Below, piece after piece: positions 1-8,400 of a stretch of 64,000 bases of DNA. A program made the translations under genes and the position numbers. Within the stretch, counting starts at the first letter, position 1, and the number at the start of each line of letters is the position of its first letter. Location: NCBI GenBank assembly GCA_963695375.1, contig OY968767.1, forward strand, positions 1,922,001 to 1,986,000, read 5' to 3'. This DNA comes from JACCVL01 sp963695375 (lineage in GTDB: Bacteria; Actinomycetota; Actinomycetes; Propionibacteriales; Nocardioidaceae). The notes under the pieces were generated by a model. The model did no database searches, had not been told where the DNA came from, and was given only the letters and a program-made list of their open reading frames with translations.

Positions 1-241
1 TGCTCGGGTCGAACCACAGCGACAGGAACACCCCGGACAGCAGCAGCACGATGAAGCTGTACAGCGCGATCTCGCCGAGCATGAACGACCAGTGCTCGGG
101 GAACGCCTTGCGCAGGTTGCCCTTGGCGAGCTTGGCCAGCCCGACCCGGTCGTCGACCCAGCGAGTGGGCCCGGCGAGCGGCCCGTAGGACCGCGTGCTG
201 CTACCGGTGGACCTGCCTGCACTCTCGGTCCCGGTGCTCAT
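1..241 (-). CDS. qcrB: Cytochrome bc1 complex cytochrome b subunit, N-terminal part
   Basis: This is the first 80 codons of the cytochrome b subunit of the menaquinol:cytochrome c reductase; the rest lies beyond the left edge. The reading frame starts with ATG at 241 and gives a hydrophilic N-terminus (WVDDRVGLAKLAKGNLRKAF) followed by FPEHWSFMLGEIALYSF, the sequence that leads into the first membrane helix of actinobacterial QcrB. The family carries the two b hemes in the membrane and transfers electrons from menaquinol to the Rieske and cytochrome c subunits. It lies 63 bases downstream of qcrA in the qcrC-qcrA-qcrB order normal for actinomycetes. The identification is firm despite the truncation. 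Confidence 0.93.
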   Translation of the reverse strand, partial: MSTGTESAGRSTGSSTRSYGPLAGPTRWVDDRVGLAKLAKGNLRKAFPEHWSFMLGEIALYSFIVLLLSGVFLSLWFDPS

Positions 242-304
242 TGCGGCTCCCACCTCGGTCGTACGGCGTCGGTCCTGCTTCCAGTATGCGTCGTGATTCG
301 CGGG

Positions 305-1363
305 TCAGCCCGAGTGGATCTCGGGGAAGCTCGGACCGACCACGGCCTCGAAGTCACCGAGGGCGATGAGGTACCCCTCCTCGTCCAGCCCGATCTCCAG
401 CTGGGGGACCGGGCGGGCGGCCGGACCGAACACCACCCGGCCACCGTCGGACAGGTCGAACGTCGACTGGTGGCAGGGGCAGAGCAGGTTGCGGGTCTGC
501 TGCTCCCACAGCGAGATCGGGCAGCCGAGGTGGGTGCAGATCTTGCTGAAGCACAGCACGCCGTCCACGCCCTTGCCGGCGCTCTCGGTGTTGACCAGGT
601 CCTCCGGGTCGATCCGGACGAGGATCACGGCGGCCTTGGCCTTGGCGTTGAGCAGCTCGGTGCCTTCGTACAGCGGGTGGTCCTCGTCGTCGGTCTCGAA
701 GAACACCCCGGGCTCACCGTTGACCAGCTGTCCGAGCTCGACGTCCTCGAGCCGCAGCGGCTCACCGGAGATGTCGTTGACGACCCGGACGCCCTTCGCC
801 CACACCGTCTCCTTGGGACGGTTGCCCGGCAGCGGACCGAGATCGGCGAGGAACACCACGGCCGGCAGGCCGAGCACCCCGAGCGAGGTGATCAGGCTGC
901 CGCGGATCATCTTGCGCCGGCCGAAGCCCGACTCGGTGGCTCCCTGCTCGAACTCGGCGAGTGCGGCCGCCTGGTCCTCCGGGCTGGACCCGGAGGAGTG
1001 CCGCAGCTCGACGATCTCGTGGTCGTCCATCAGCGTCTTGGCCCACTGGATGGCGCCGATGCCGATCAGCAGCAGCGCGGTGCCCAGGCCGAGTCCCAGG
1101 GCGGCGTTCAGCGCGTTGGTGCCGGCGAAGGACGTGAACTTGTCGATGGCGAAGTACGCGACGCAGGTGGCCAGCGTCAGGACCGCCGAGATCGCGAACA
1201 GGGCGGAGATCTGCCGCTCGGCCCGCCGCTCGGCGGCAGGGTCGTTGTCGGTCGGGCGCGGGGTGTGGGTGGCGATCCCGGGGTCGTCGTACGGCTCTCC
1301 GGCCCGCAGCTCGACCCGGCGCGCCTCCGGGTGTGCCGGGCTGATCCCGCCGTCCTCGCTCAC
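305..1363 (-). CDS. qcrA: Cytochrome bc1 complex Rieske iron-sulfur subunit
   Basis: Rieske [2Fe-2S] subunit of the bc1 part of the respiratory supercomplex; it takes an electron from menaquinol at the outer membrane face. The 352-residue product has an N-terminal cytoplasmic stretch, three hydrophobic helices in its first half (actinobacterial QcrA is polytopic) and a C-terminal Rieske fold with the two cluster-binding motifs CTHLGC (about residues 276-281) and CPCHQS (about 295-300). I chose the GTG at 1363 because it overlaps the qcrC stop as GTGA, a translational coupling seen throughout this window; an ATG at 1399 would add 12 residues and overlap qcrC by 40 bases. Neighbours are qcrC upstream and qcrB downstream. 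Confidence 0.95.
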   Translation of the reverse strand: MSEDGGISPAHPEARRVELRAGEPYDDPGIATHTPRPTDNDPAAERRAERQISALFAISAVLTLATCVAYFAIDKFTSFAGTNALNAALGLGLGTALLLIGIGAIQWAKTLMDDHEIVELRHSSGSSPEDQAAALAEFEQGATESGFGRRKMIRGSLITSLGVLGLPAVVFLADLGPLPGNRPKETVWAKGVRVVNDISGEPLRLEDVELGQLVNGEPGVFFETDDEDHPLYEGTELLNAKAKAAVILVRIDPEDLVNTESAGKGVDGVLCFSKICTHLGCPISLWEQQTRNLLCPCHQSTFDLSDGGRVVFGPAARPVPQLEIGLDEEGYLIALGDFEAVVGPSFPEIHSG

Positions 1364-2214
1364 TGCTTCCTCGCCCTCACCGTGTGCTTCCCGATCCACG
1401 CCGCCGCTCCGGCCAGGACGCCGATGCCGACGACCCAGGCGACCAGTCCCTCGGACACCGGTCCGACCCGGCCGAGACCGAGCCCGCCGTTGTTCGGCTG
1501 CCCCTGGACCTCCTCCAGGTAGGCGTAGATGTTGCGCTTGTCCTCGGGGGTGATGACCTCGTCGCTGAACACCGGCATCTGCTGGGGTCCGGTGAGCATC
1601 GCCTCGGCGAAGTACTTGCCCTCGACGCCCTCCAGGCTCGGCGCGTACCGGCCGCCGCCCAGCGCGCCACCCATGCCGGTGGAGTTGTGGCAGGCCGTGC
1701 AGTTGGTGCGGAAGAACTCCCCGCCGCGGACGACGTCCTCCTCATCGACCTCGGACAGGTCGAAGTACTCCGGGCCCGGGATCGGCGGTCCCGGCGCCAG
1801 GGAGCCGACGAAGGCCGCCAGCGCCTCGGTCTCCGCGTCGTCGTAGACCGGGGGCTTGGCGGGGGCCTGCTGGCTGTTCTGCGCCATCGGCATCCGGCCG
1901 GTGCCCACCTGGAAGTCGACAGCCGCCGCGCCGACCCCGATCAGCGACGGGCCGTACTGGCCGCCCTTGTTCTGGGCGATGCCCTGGGCGTTGGCTCCGT
2001 GGCACGACGAGCAGCCGATCAGGAACAGCTCGCGGCCCTCGGAGACCAGTTCGGTGTCCGTCGTGTCCTCGGCCTGCGCCGCCCGGGGGGCGAACGCGGA
2101 GTAGACCGCACCCACCGCGACCAGCCCGAGCAGCAGCACGAGGACCCCTGCGAGCGGATGCCGCCGGTGGGTCGAGAGTCGTCGCACGGCTCGCGGGCCT
2201 CCCTGGGTCGTCAT
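1360..2214 (-). CDS. qcrC: Cytochrome bc1 complex diheme cytochrome c subunit
   Basis: Diheme cytochrome cc subunit that passes electrons from the Rieske centre directly to cytochrome oxidase in actinomycetes, which lack soluble cytochrome c. The 284-residue protein has an N-terminal signal/anchor helix (about residues 20-40), two class I heme sites CSSCH (68-72) and CTACH (172-176), and a C-terminal membrane helix near residues 255-275. The ATG at 2214 has no clear Shine-Dalgarno sequence. It is 61 bases downstream of ctaE and overlaps qcrA by four bases, so ctaE-qcrC-qcrA-qcrB probably form one transcript encoding the bc1-aa3 supercomplex. Confidence 0.96.
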   Translation of the reverse strand: MTTQGGPRAVRRLSTHRRHPLAGVLVLLLGLVAVGAVYSAFAPRAAQAEDTTDTELVSEGRELFLIGCSSCHGANAQGIAQNKGGQYGPSLIGVGAAAVDFQVGTGRMPMAQNSQQAPAKPPVYDDAETEALAAFVGSLAPGPPIPGPEYFDLSEVDEEDVVRGGEFFRTNCTACHNSTGMGGALGGGRYAPSLEGVEGKYFAEAMLTGPQQMPVFSDEVITPEDKRNIYAYLEEVQGQPNNGGLGLGRVGPVSEGLVAWVVGIGVLAGAAAWIGKHTVRARKQ

Positions 2215-2275
2215 GCGGCGGGCGTCGGCGCGGTCACCGGGACCGCGGGCGGGACGGACGTCATCGGGGCGGCCG

Positions 2276-2914
2276 TCACTTGATCAGATAGATAGTGGCG
2301 AACAGGGCGATCCAGACGATGTCCACGAAGTGCCAGTAATAGGACACGACGATGGCGCTGACGGCCTGCTCGTGGGTGAACCGCCGGGCGATGAAGGTAC
2401 GCCCGATCACCAGCAGGAAGGCGATCAGCCCGCCGGTCACGTGCAGGCCATGGAAGCCGGTGGTGAGGTAGAAGACCGAGCCGTACGGCGAGGACGCGAT
2501 CGTGACGTTCTCCCGGACCAGCTCGGCGTACTCCAGCACCTGGCCGGCGACGAACACCGCCCCCATCAGGTAGGTGAGGACGAACCACTCCCGCAGCCCC
2601 CAGGCCGACCAGTTCAACAGGCTCCCGCTGCGACCGACCCGACCACGCTCGGCTGCGAACACCCCGAGCTGGCAGGTCACGGAGCTGAGCACCAGGATCG
2701 TCGTGTTCACGGTGGCGAACGGGATGTTCAGCAGCTGGGTCTCGGCGGCCCACAGGTCGGTCGCGACGTTCTTGATCGTGAAGTAGGCCGCGAACAGCGC
2801 GGCGAAGAACATCAGCTCGCTGGACAGCCACACGATCGTGCCGACGCTGACCATGCTGGGCCGGTTGAGCTGACCGTGCAGACGAGAGGTCGGGACCGCC
2901 GTCGTCGTCGCCAC
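2276..2914 (-). CDS. ctaE: Cytochrome c oxidase subunit III
   Basis: Subunit III of the aa3 cytochrome c oxidase, an integral membrane protein with five predicted helices in this short actinobacterial form (212 residues). Family signatures include NRPSMVSVGTIVWLSSELMF near the N-terminus and the C-terminal SYYWHFVDIVWIALFATIYL segment. I use the GTG at 2914 because a CATAAT -10 box sits exactly 6 bases upstream, the geometry of a leaderless start; an in-frame ATG at 2965 would add 17 residues but places the promoter inside the gene. It heads the ctaE-qcrCAB unit and is divergent from ctaG. Confidence 0.94.
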   Translation of the reverse strand: MATTTAVPTSRLHGQLNRPSMVSVGTIVWLSSELMFFAALFAAYFTIKNVATDLWAAETQLLNIPFATVNTTILVLSSVTCQLGVFAAERGRVGRSGSLLNWSAWGLREWFVLTYLMGAVFVAGQVLEYAELVRENVTIASSPYGSVFYLTTGFHGLHVTGGLIAFLLVIGRTFIARRFTHEQAVSAIVVSYYWHFVDIVWIALFATIYLIK

Positions 2915-2920
2915 GACGTC

Positions 2921-2926
2921 ATTATG
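2921..2926 (-). promoter_or_regulatory. -10 box (CATAAT) of leaderless ctaE
   Basis: Read on the minus strand, CATAAT is followed by six bases (GACGTC) and then the GTG at 2914. Transcription starting about seven bases after the box would begin on the start codon itself. No convincing -35 element is visible. Confidence 0.55.
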
Positions 2927-3021
2927 CTGTGCCGACGCCGTCGTGAGCACCCCGGCCCCCGGCATGTTGCGGAGAGCGGCCGCGGTCGCGGTCGCCGGTC
3001 GGTCCCGGTGGCCGGCTCGCC

Positions 3022-3027
3022 TACGCT
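3022..3027 (+). promoter_or_regulatory. -10 box (TACGCT) of leaderless ctaG
   Basis: TACGCT lies six bases before the GTG at 3034, and no Shine-Dalgarno sequence precedes that codon. With the ctaE box it forms a divergent leaderless promoter pair in the 119-base gap. Confidence 0.6.
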
Positions 3028-3033
3028 GGCGAC

Positions 3034-3960
3034 GTGCTGGAGACCTCGCTCGTGCACGCGCACGGCGATCCGTCCGAGGTGCCGCCGATCGACCTGGTCG
3101 CCCTGCTCACCGAGTGGCGGCTGGAGTTCTGGCCGCTGCTGGGCGTCGCCACCGCGGTGCTCGTCTACGCGCTGCCGGCGCGAGCGTTGCGCCGGCGCGG
3201 CGACCACTGGTCGTCCTGGCGATCGGCCTCGTTCCTCGTCGGCGGCTGCGGGACTCTCGCGCTCGCCACGCTGTCCCCGCTGGCTGCCTACGACACCACG
3301 CTGCTCAGCGTGCACATGGTCCAGCACATGCTGCTGTCGATGGTGGCACCGGTGCTGCTGGCCCTCGGGGCGCCGGTGACGCTGTGGCTGCGCACGCTCC
3401 CGGCCGCCCCGCGTCGGCTGCTGCTGGCGGTCGTGCACAGCCCGCCGGTCCGGGTGCTGAGCTCCCCGCCGGTGGCGTTCGGGATCTTCGTGCTGAGCCC
3501 GTGGGCGCTGTACTTCTCCGGCTGGTACGAGGCGACGCTGCGCTCCGCGCCGCTGCACGAGCTCACTCACCTGCACTTCGTGCTGGTCGGATCGTTGTTC
3601 TTCTGGCCGCTCGTCGGGCTCGATCCGGTGCCCGGGCGGGTGCCGTACGGGTTCCGGCTGCTGACGACCTTCCTGACGCTGCCGTTCCACGCCTTCCTCG
3701 GGATCACCGTGATGGGCGCCTCGACGCTGATCGCGGGGGACTACTACCTGGCGCTGGACCGGGACTGGCCGCCGGGCGTCGCCGACGACCAGCAGCTCGC
3801 CGGTGCGGTGCTGTGGGCGTCCGGCGACCTGGTGGGGCTGCTCTTCTTCGCCGTGCTGTTCGTCCAGTGGGTCCGGGCCTCCCAGCGGGAGGCGGTTCGC
3901 GAGGACCGCCGGCTGGACCGGCTGGACCGGCTGGAACAGCTGCAGCGCGGCGACGGCTAG
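3034..3960 (+). CDS. ctaG: Cytochrome c oxidase assembly protein, CtaG (caa3-type) family
   Basis: A 308-residue polytopic membrane protein of the caa3_CtaG family, linked to copper delivery and assembly of heme-copper oxidases. About seven hydrophobic segments are visible. Conserved His-rich positions include HMVQHMLLSMVAPVLLALG (about residues 90-108) and HELTHLHFVLVG (about 175-186), as expected for this family. The C-terminus is charged (a repeated RLDRLDRLEQ stretch). The GTG start fits the leaderless promoter just upstream. It is divergent from ctaE, so an oxidase assembly factor sits next to an oxidase structural gene. Its TAG stop forms part of the promoter of the next gene. Confidence 0.9.
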   Translation: MLETSLVHAHGDPSEVPPIDLVALLTEWRLEFWPLLGVATAVLVYALPARALRRRGDHWSSWRSASFLVGGCGTLALATLSPLAAYDTTLLSVHMVQHMLLSMVAPVLLALGAPVTLWLRTLPAAPRRLLLAVVHSPPVRVLSSPPVAFGIFVLSPWALYFSGWYEATLRSAPLHELTHLHFVLVGSLFFWPLVGLDPVPGRVPYGFRLLTTFLTLPFHAFLGITVMGASTLIAGDYYLALDRDWPPGVADDQQLAGAVLWASGDLVGLLFFAVLFVQWVRASQREAVREDRRLDRLDRLEQLQRGDG

Positions 3961-3963
3961 CAT
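3958..3963 (+). promoter_or_regulatory. -10 box (TAGCAT) sharing the ctaG stop codon
   Basis: TAGCAT starts with the TAG stop of ctaG (3958-3960) and is followed by seven bases and the GTG at 3971, the leaderless spacing seen elsewhere here. Confidence 0.55.
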
Positions 3964-3970
3964 CGCGCTC

Positions 3971-4414
3971 GTGACCGAGCCCTCCGCCGCCGACGACCGT
4001 CCGGTCCGCACCCTCGTCTACAGCGACGACGTCGAGACCCGCGAGGCGGTCATCCTGGCGCTCGGCCGGCGCCCGGCTCCGGACGTCCCCGAGCTCGAGT
4101 ACGTCGAGTGCGCGACCGAGCCGACCGTGATCCGCACCGTCGACCGCGGCGACATCGACCTGGTGATCCTGGACGGCGAGGCGGTGCCTGCGGGTGGGCT
4201 GGGGATCGCCCGCCAGCTCAAGGACGAGATCTTCCGCTGCCCGCCGGTCCTGGTGATCACCGGTCGACCGCAGGACGCCTGGCTGGCCACCTGGTCGCGG
4301 GCAGACGGGGCGGTGCCACACCCGATCGACCCGCTGCACCTCGCCGACGTCGTGGCCGCGATGGTGCGCGATCGGCTGGCCGCCGACCGTGGCACCCCCG
4401 CCGGCAACCCGTGA
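3971..4414 (+). CDS. Stand-alone degenerate response-regulator receiver protein
   Basis: A 147-residue single-domain protein resembling a CheY-like receiver with no output domain. The acidic pair is present (Asp19-Asp20 in LVYSDD), as is the phosphoacceptor-like Asp68 (LVILDGEA) and the Thr after strand 4 (VLVITGR). The conserved Lys before the Pro of strand 5 is replaced by His (AVPHPID, His117), so normal phosphorylation-driven switching is doubtful. The gene begins at a GTG with a leaderless -10 box and overlaps trpD as GTGA, so the two are probably cotranscribed. A protein of this type next to ctaE/trpD is, from memory, common in actinomycetes; its function is not known to me. Confidence 0.82.
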   Translation: MTEPSAADDRPVRTLVYSDDVETREAVILALGRRPAPDVPELEYVECATEPTVIRTVDRGDIDLVILDGEAVPAGGLGIARQLKDEIFRCPPVLVITGRPQDAWLATWSRADGAVPHPIDPLHLADVVAAMVRDRLAADRGTPAGNP

Positions 4415-5478
4415 CCGACCGCAACCCTGCGTCCGTCCCCCCGCCTGCGAGCAGCTGGCCGGAGGTGCTCGCGGCGCTGCTGGCGCGCCGGGACCTGACC
4501 GCGGACCAGACGGCATGGGCGATGGGGGAGGTCCTCTCGGGGGACGCGTCGCCCGCCCAGATCGCCGGCTTCGCGGTTGCCCTGCGGGCCAAGGGGGAGA
4601 CCGTCGACGAGGTCGAGGGTCTCGTCCGCACCATGTACGCCCATGCCGCACCGCTCGACGTCCCGGGCCGTTGCGTCGACGTCGTCGGCACCGGAGGCGA
4701 CCGGGCGCACACGGTGAACATCTCCACGATGGCGGCCGTCGTCACCGCGGGCACCGGGGCCACCGTGGTCAAGCACGGCAACCGGGCGGCCTCGTCGTCG
4801 TCCGGCTCGGCCGACGTCCTGGAGGCGCTGGGGGTCGCTCTCGACCTCCCGCCCGCCCGGGTCGCAGAGGTGGCCCTCCAGGCCGGCATCACCTTCTGCT
4901 TCGCGCCGGTGTTCCACTCCTCGCTGCGACACGCCGCCGCCCCGCGCCGCGAGCTCGGAGTGGCCACCACGTTCAACTTCCTCGGCCCGCTGACCAACCC
5001 CGCGCGGCCGGCGGCGCAGGCGGTCGGCGTCGCCGACCCGCGGATGGCGCCGGTGCTGGCCGGTGTGCTGGCTCGCCGCGGGGTGGACGCGCTCGTCTTC
5101 CGCGGCGACGACGGCCTGGACGAGCTGACCGTCAGCGCGACGTCGACGGTCTGGCTGGCCCGGGCCGGTCAGGACGGTGTGCAGGAGGAGACGCTCGAGC
5201 CGCGCGACCTCGGGATCGAGCGGTCACCCGTGCAGGCGCTGCGCGGCGGTGACCCGGCCGCGAACGCTGCGGTCTTCCGCCGCCTGCTGGCGGGCGAGCG
5301 CGGCCCGGTCCGAGACGCCGTGCTGCTCAACGCCGCGGCCGCGGTTGCCGTCCACGCGCCGGTGCCCGGCACGTTGCAGGAGCGGCTGCAGACCGGTCTG
5401 ACGGCGGCCGCGGAGTCACTCGACTCCGGTGCCGCGGCCGATGTCCTCGACCGGTGGGTCGCTGCCACCGCCCGCTAG
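4411..5478 (+). CDS. trpD: Anthranilate phosphoribosyltransferase
   Basis: Transfers phosphoribosyl from PRPP to anthranilate in tryptophan biosynthesis (cytosolic homodimer). The 355-residue protein has the PRPP-binding glycine loop GTGGDRAHTVNIST (about residues 93-106), KHGNRAASSSSGSADVLEAL (about 121-140) and the anthranilate-channel region HSSLRHAAAPRRELG followed by FNFLGPLTNPA. The GTG at 4411 overlaps the preceding stop as GTGA. It stands alone without other trp genes, as is usual in actinomycetes where trpD sits beside ctaE. Its TAG stop shares the palindrome CTAG with the stop of the convergent gene. Confidence 0.97.
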   Translation: MTDRNPASVPPPASSWPEVLAALLARRDLTADQTAWAMGEVLSGDASPAQIAGFAVALRAKGETVDEVEGLVRTMYAHAAPLDVPGRCVDVVGTGGDRAHTVNISTMAAVVTAGTGATVVKHGNRAASSSSGSADVLEALGVALDLPPARVAEVALQAGITFCFAPVFHSSLRHAAAPRRELGVATTFNFLGPLTNPARPAAQAVGVADPRMAPVLAGVLARRGVDALVFRGDDGLDELTVSATSTVWLARAGQDGVQEETLEPRDLGIERSPVQALRGGDPAANAAVFRRLLAGERGPVRDAVLLNAAAAVAVHAPVPGTLQERLQTGLTAAAESLDSGAAADVLDRWVAATAR

Positions 5479-8400
5479 CGGCGCACCCGGAACTGCCAGC
5501 TGGTCTTGGCCAGCGCGTTGCCCGCCCGGTCCGAGATCGCGCTGGTGAGCACGACCTTGTAGGCCTTGCCCACCCGGAGGTCCCGCGCGGGGTTGAGCGT
5601 GGCCCGCAGCGTCGCGGGGTCCCAGGTGACCGACGCCGACACGGGATGTGCCGAGCCCACCTGGATCAGCTTCATGCTGGCGCTGTCCGTCCCGCGGACC
5701 ACCTCCGAGAACGTGGCCCGGACGTTCGCCGTGGGCTTGGCGGTCTCGACCGGCGTCTGGTCCACCACCGTCGGCGCGGTGCTGTCGACCGAGAAGCCCC
5801 GCCACGCGCTGGTGGCCATCACGCTTCCCCCGGTGTCGATGCTGCTGACCCGCCACTCCCACGCGCCGTCACTGAGCCGGCCGCGTGGCGCGTAGGCCAA
5901 CGCGACGGTGTTCACCGACGACGTGGAGCCGCCGACGCGCCGCAGCTCGTAGCGGTAGTAGGCCGCTCCGGTCCGCGGTCGCCAGGTGAACAGCGAGTCG
6001 ACGGCGCTGACGTTCGCTCCGGCGGCCGGGGTGATCAGCTTCGGCGCTGCTCCCCGGACCCGGAAGCTCCAGACCTGCCCCGGGGTGTCGGCGGTGGCGC
6101 TCCACGGTCCGTAGTTGCCGCTGCCGTCGATGCGCCGGATCCGCCAGACGTAGGGGTCGGGTGACACGGGCAGCGGGTTCGTCAGCGACAGCGCGCTCTG
6201 CCGGACGGTGGTGTTCACGACTCGGTTGACGCTGGAGAAGTTGGTGTCGTTGTTCCTGTACACCTCGACCTGGTAGCTCGCGGCGTTGGGCTGGGGTCGC
6301 CAGCGCAGCGCTGGAGTGCTCGTGCTGGCGGCGCCGTTGGCGGGGCTGGTCTGCACGACCGGGGCACTGTGCTTCTCGGTCTGCCAGATCGGGCTGGGCG
6401 TCAGGTCGTTGCCGCTGCCGTCGATCGGAGTGACTCGCCACCACAGCGGGCCCTCCGGATAGAGCCTGTTGGTGGCGGTGTAGGTCGTCTGGTCGACCAC
6501 CGCACTGTCCAGGATCTGCTGGAAGGTCGGGCTGCTCGACACCTGGATCCGGTAGGTGGCCGCCTCTACGGAGGTGTGCACCAGCGGACCGGTGTCCCCG
6601 GCGGTGTTGGTGCGCAGGTAGTCCCGCCAGCTGAACGTGACCGTGTCGCCGCCGGGTTCGATCCCGCCGTTCGTCGGCGACAGCGGCTGAAGCGCTCGCG
6701 ACGTCTTGTCGAAGGCGTTCGTCGCGCGGGTCGGATCCGGGGCACAGACACCGGGGGCCTTGCACGGACGGATCACCCAGTAGTACGCCTGCCCGGCCTG
6801 GCTGTCCGGCAGCAGCTCGGTCGGCGTCCAGCGGGTGTTCTGGGTGACGGCGCCGTCGTAGACCAGGTTCGTGAGGTTGACGTCGCGAGCCAGGTAGACC
6901 AGGTAGTAGGACGCCCCGGTCACCGGCGCCCAGTCGAGCACCGGCGTCTGGGTCAGCCCGCCGCACAGACTCGGCAGCGCCGCGCCGCAGCGCTCGGCGG
7001 AGTCGAGCAACACCCCGCTGAGGGCGGCCGCCTGGTCCGTCGGGGCGGCCAGCGCGCCCACGCTGAAGCTGCCGGTGGCACTCATCGACAGCTGCACGTT
7101 CGAGCTGTCGTAGGCGACCACTCGGTAGTCGTAGCTGCCGGGCCGGATGAACTGCAGCGTCGGGTCGGTGCCGGCGGGGTACGGGTGCTTGGTGGCCAGC
7201 GGCGTGAACGACCCGGTCCCCGGCGTGCCGACCAGCAGCCTGTAGTACGACGCACCGGTCACCGGAGTCCACGACAGCGCCGGGAAGCGGCGGCCCTCGA
7301 CAGGGTCCAGCAGCTGCGGAACGGCGCCGGCCGCCGGGCTGTCGCCGCTGAGCGTGAAGGACGGCGGGTTGAGCGGGATCGCCGCCTCGTCGCCGTTGTG
7401 GTAGATCGCCTGCACCCACCAGGTGACCGTGGCATCGGCCGGGGTGATCCGGGTGGTCGGAGTGAACGAGGTGGAGTAGGTCTCGGCCGTCTTGACGACG
7501 CTGCCGTACTGCCAGGTGACCTCGTACTTCTCCGCCCCGGGCGCGTCGTTCCAGCGCATGGTCGGGACGTCGACGGTGGATCCGTCGGCGGGGGCCGTCG
7601 TGGGCACCACCCCCGGCCGGTAGGTGAAGGTGTGGATGTCCGACCACGGGGTGACGACACCTGTCGGGTCGTCCACCGCCTGGACCCGCCAGTAGTAGGT
7701 GTAGCCGGGGAAGGGCAGGCAGCTCTGTCCGGAACGCTCGTCGCCGGTCGGGGTGAACGTGGTGGCCTTGGTGCTGCACTCGTCGTACGTGTCGGGGGAG
7801 AAGTTCGGGTCGGTCCCCATCTGCAGCACGTACCGGCTGGCCAGCCGGACCGGCTCCCACTGGTAGAAGAACGGGTCGGTGACGGCGGGGTTCACCTGGT
7901 CGGCCGGGTGCACCAGCTCGGGGGTGGCCGGGTCGGTTCGCGGCGGGTCGTCGACCGTCCCGCCGAACTGCCAGCGGCGCTCGAACTGCCAGGTGCGCTC
8001 CGGCCAGACCGGCCAGTCGCTCGTCCGGCCCTCGACGTCATAGGCGCGGACCTGCCACCAGTACTGGTCGTTGTTGAAGGTGGCCGGCGGCGACCACCTG
8101 GTCCCGAACGTCATCGCCGTCGACGTCGTCCCGGCGCTGAAGTTCTGGTCCGGGCTGACCCGGATCTCGTACCGGTAGGCACCGGGCACGGCGTCCCACT
8201 CCAGCACCACGTCGTTGAGCAGGCTGTCCGGGCTGCTGTCCGGCGTCGGGTTGGTCGGCTGGGCCAGCGGCTGGATCGTGTAGGACCAGGTGCTCGACCA
8301 GTCGGTGACCCGGCCGCCGCTGCGTACCCCGCGGACGTGCCAGTACAGCGTCCCGGGTCGCGGCGTGCTGGTGAAGCTGAACGAGGTGGTCCTCGAGGTG

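Noticed and set aside
1360..1399. ATG 1399 as start of qcrA
   Set aside because: The GTG at 1363 gives a GTGA overlap with qcrC and a normal N-terminus; the extension is in overlap with qcrC coding sequence.
366..1553. Long plus-strand reading frames across the qcr genes
   Set aside because: They are antisense to qcrA/qcrC, which carry complete cofactor motifs; the frames have no domain and Arg/Ser/Pro-rich composition from GC-rich antisense.
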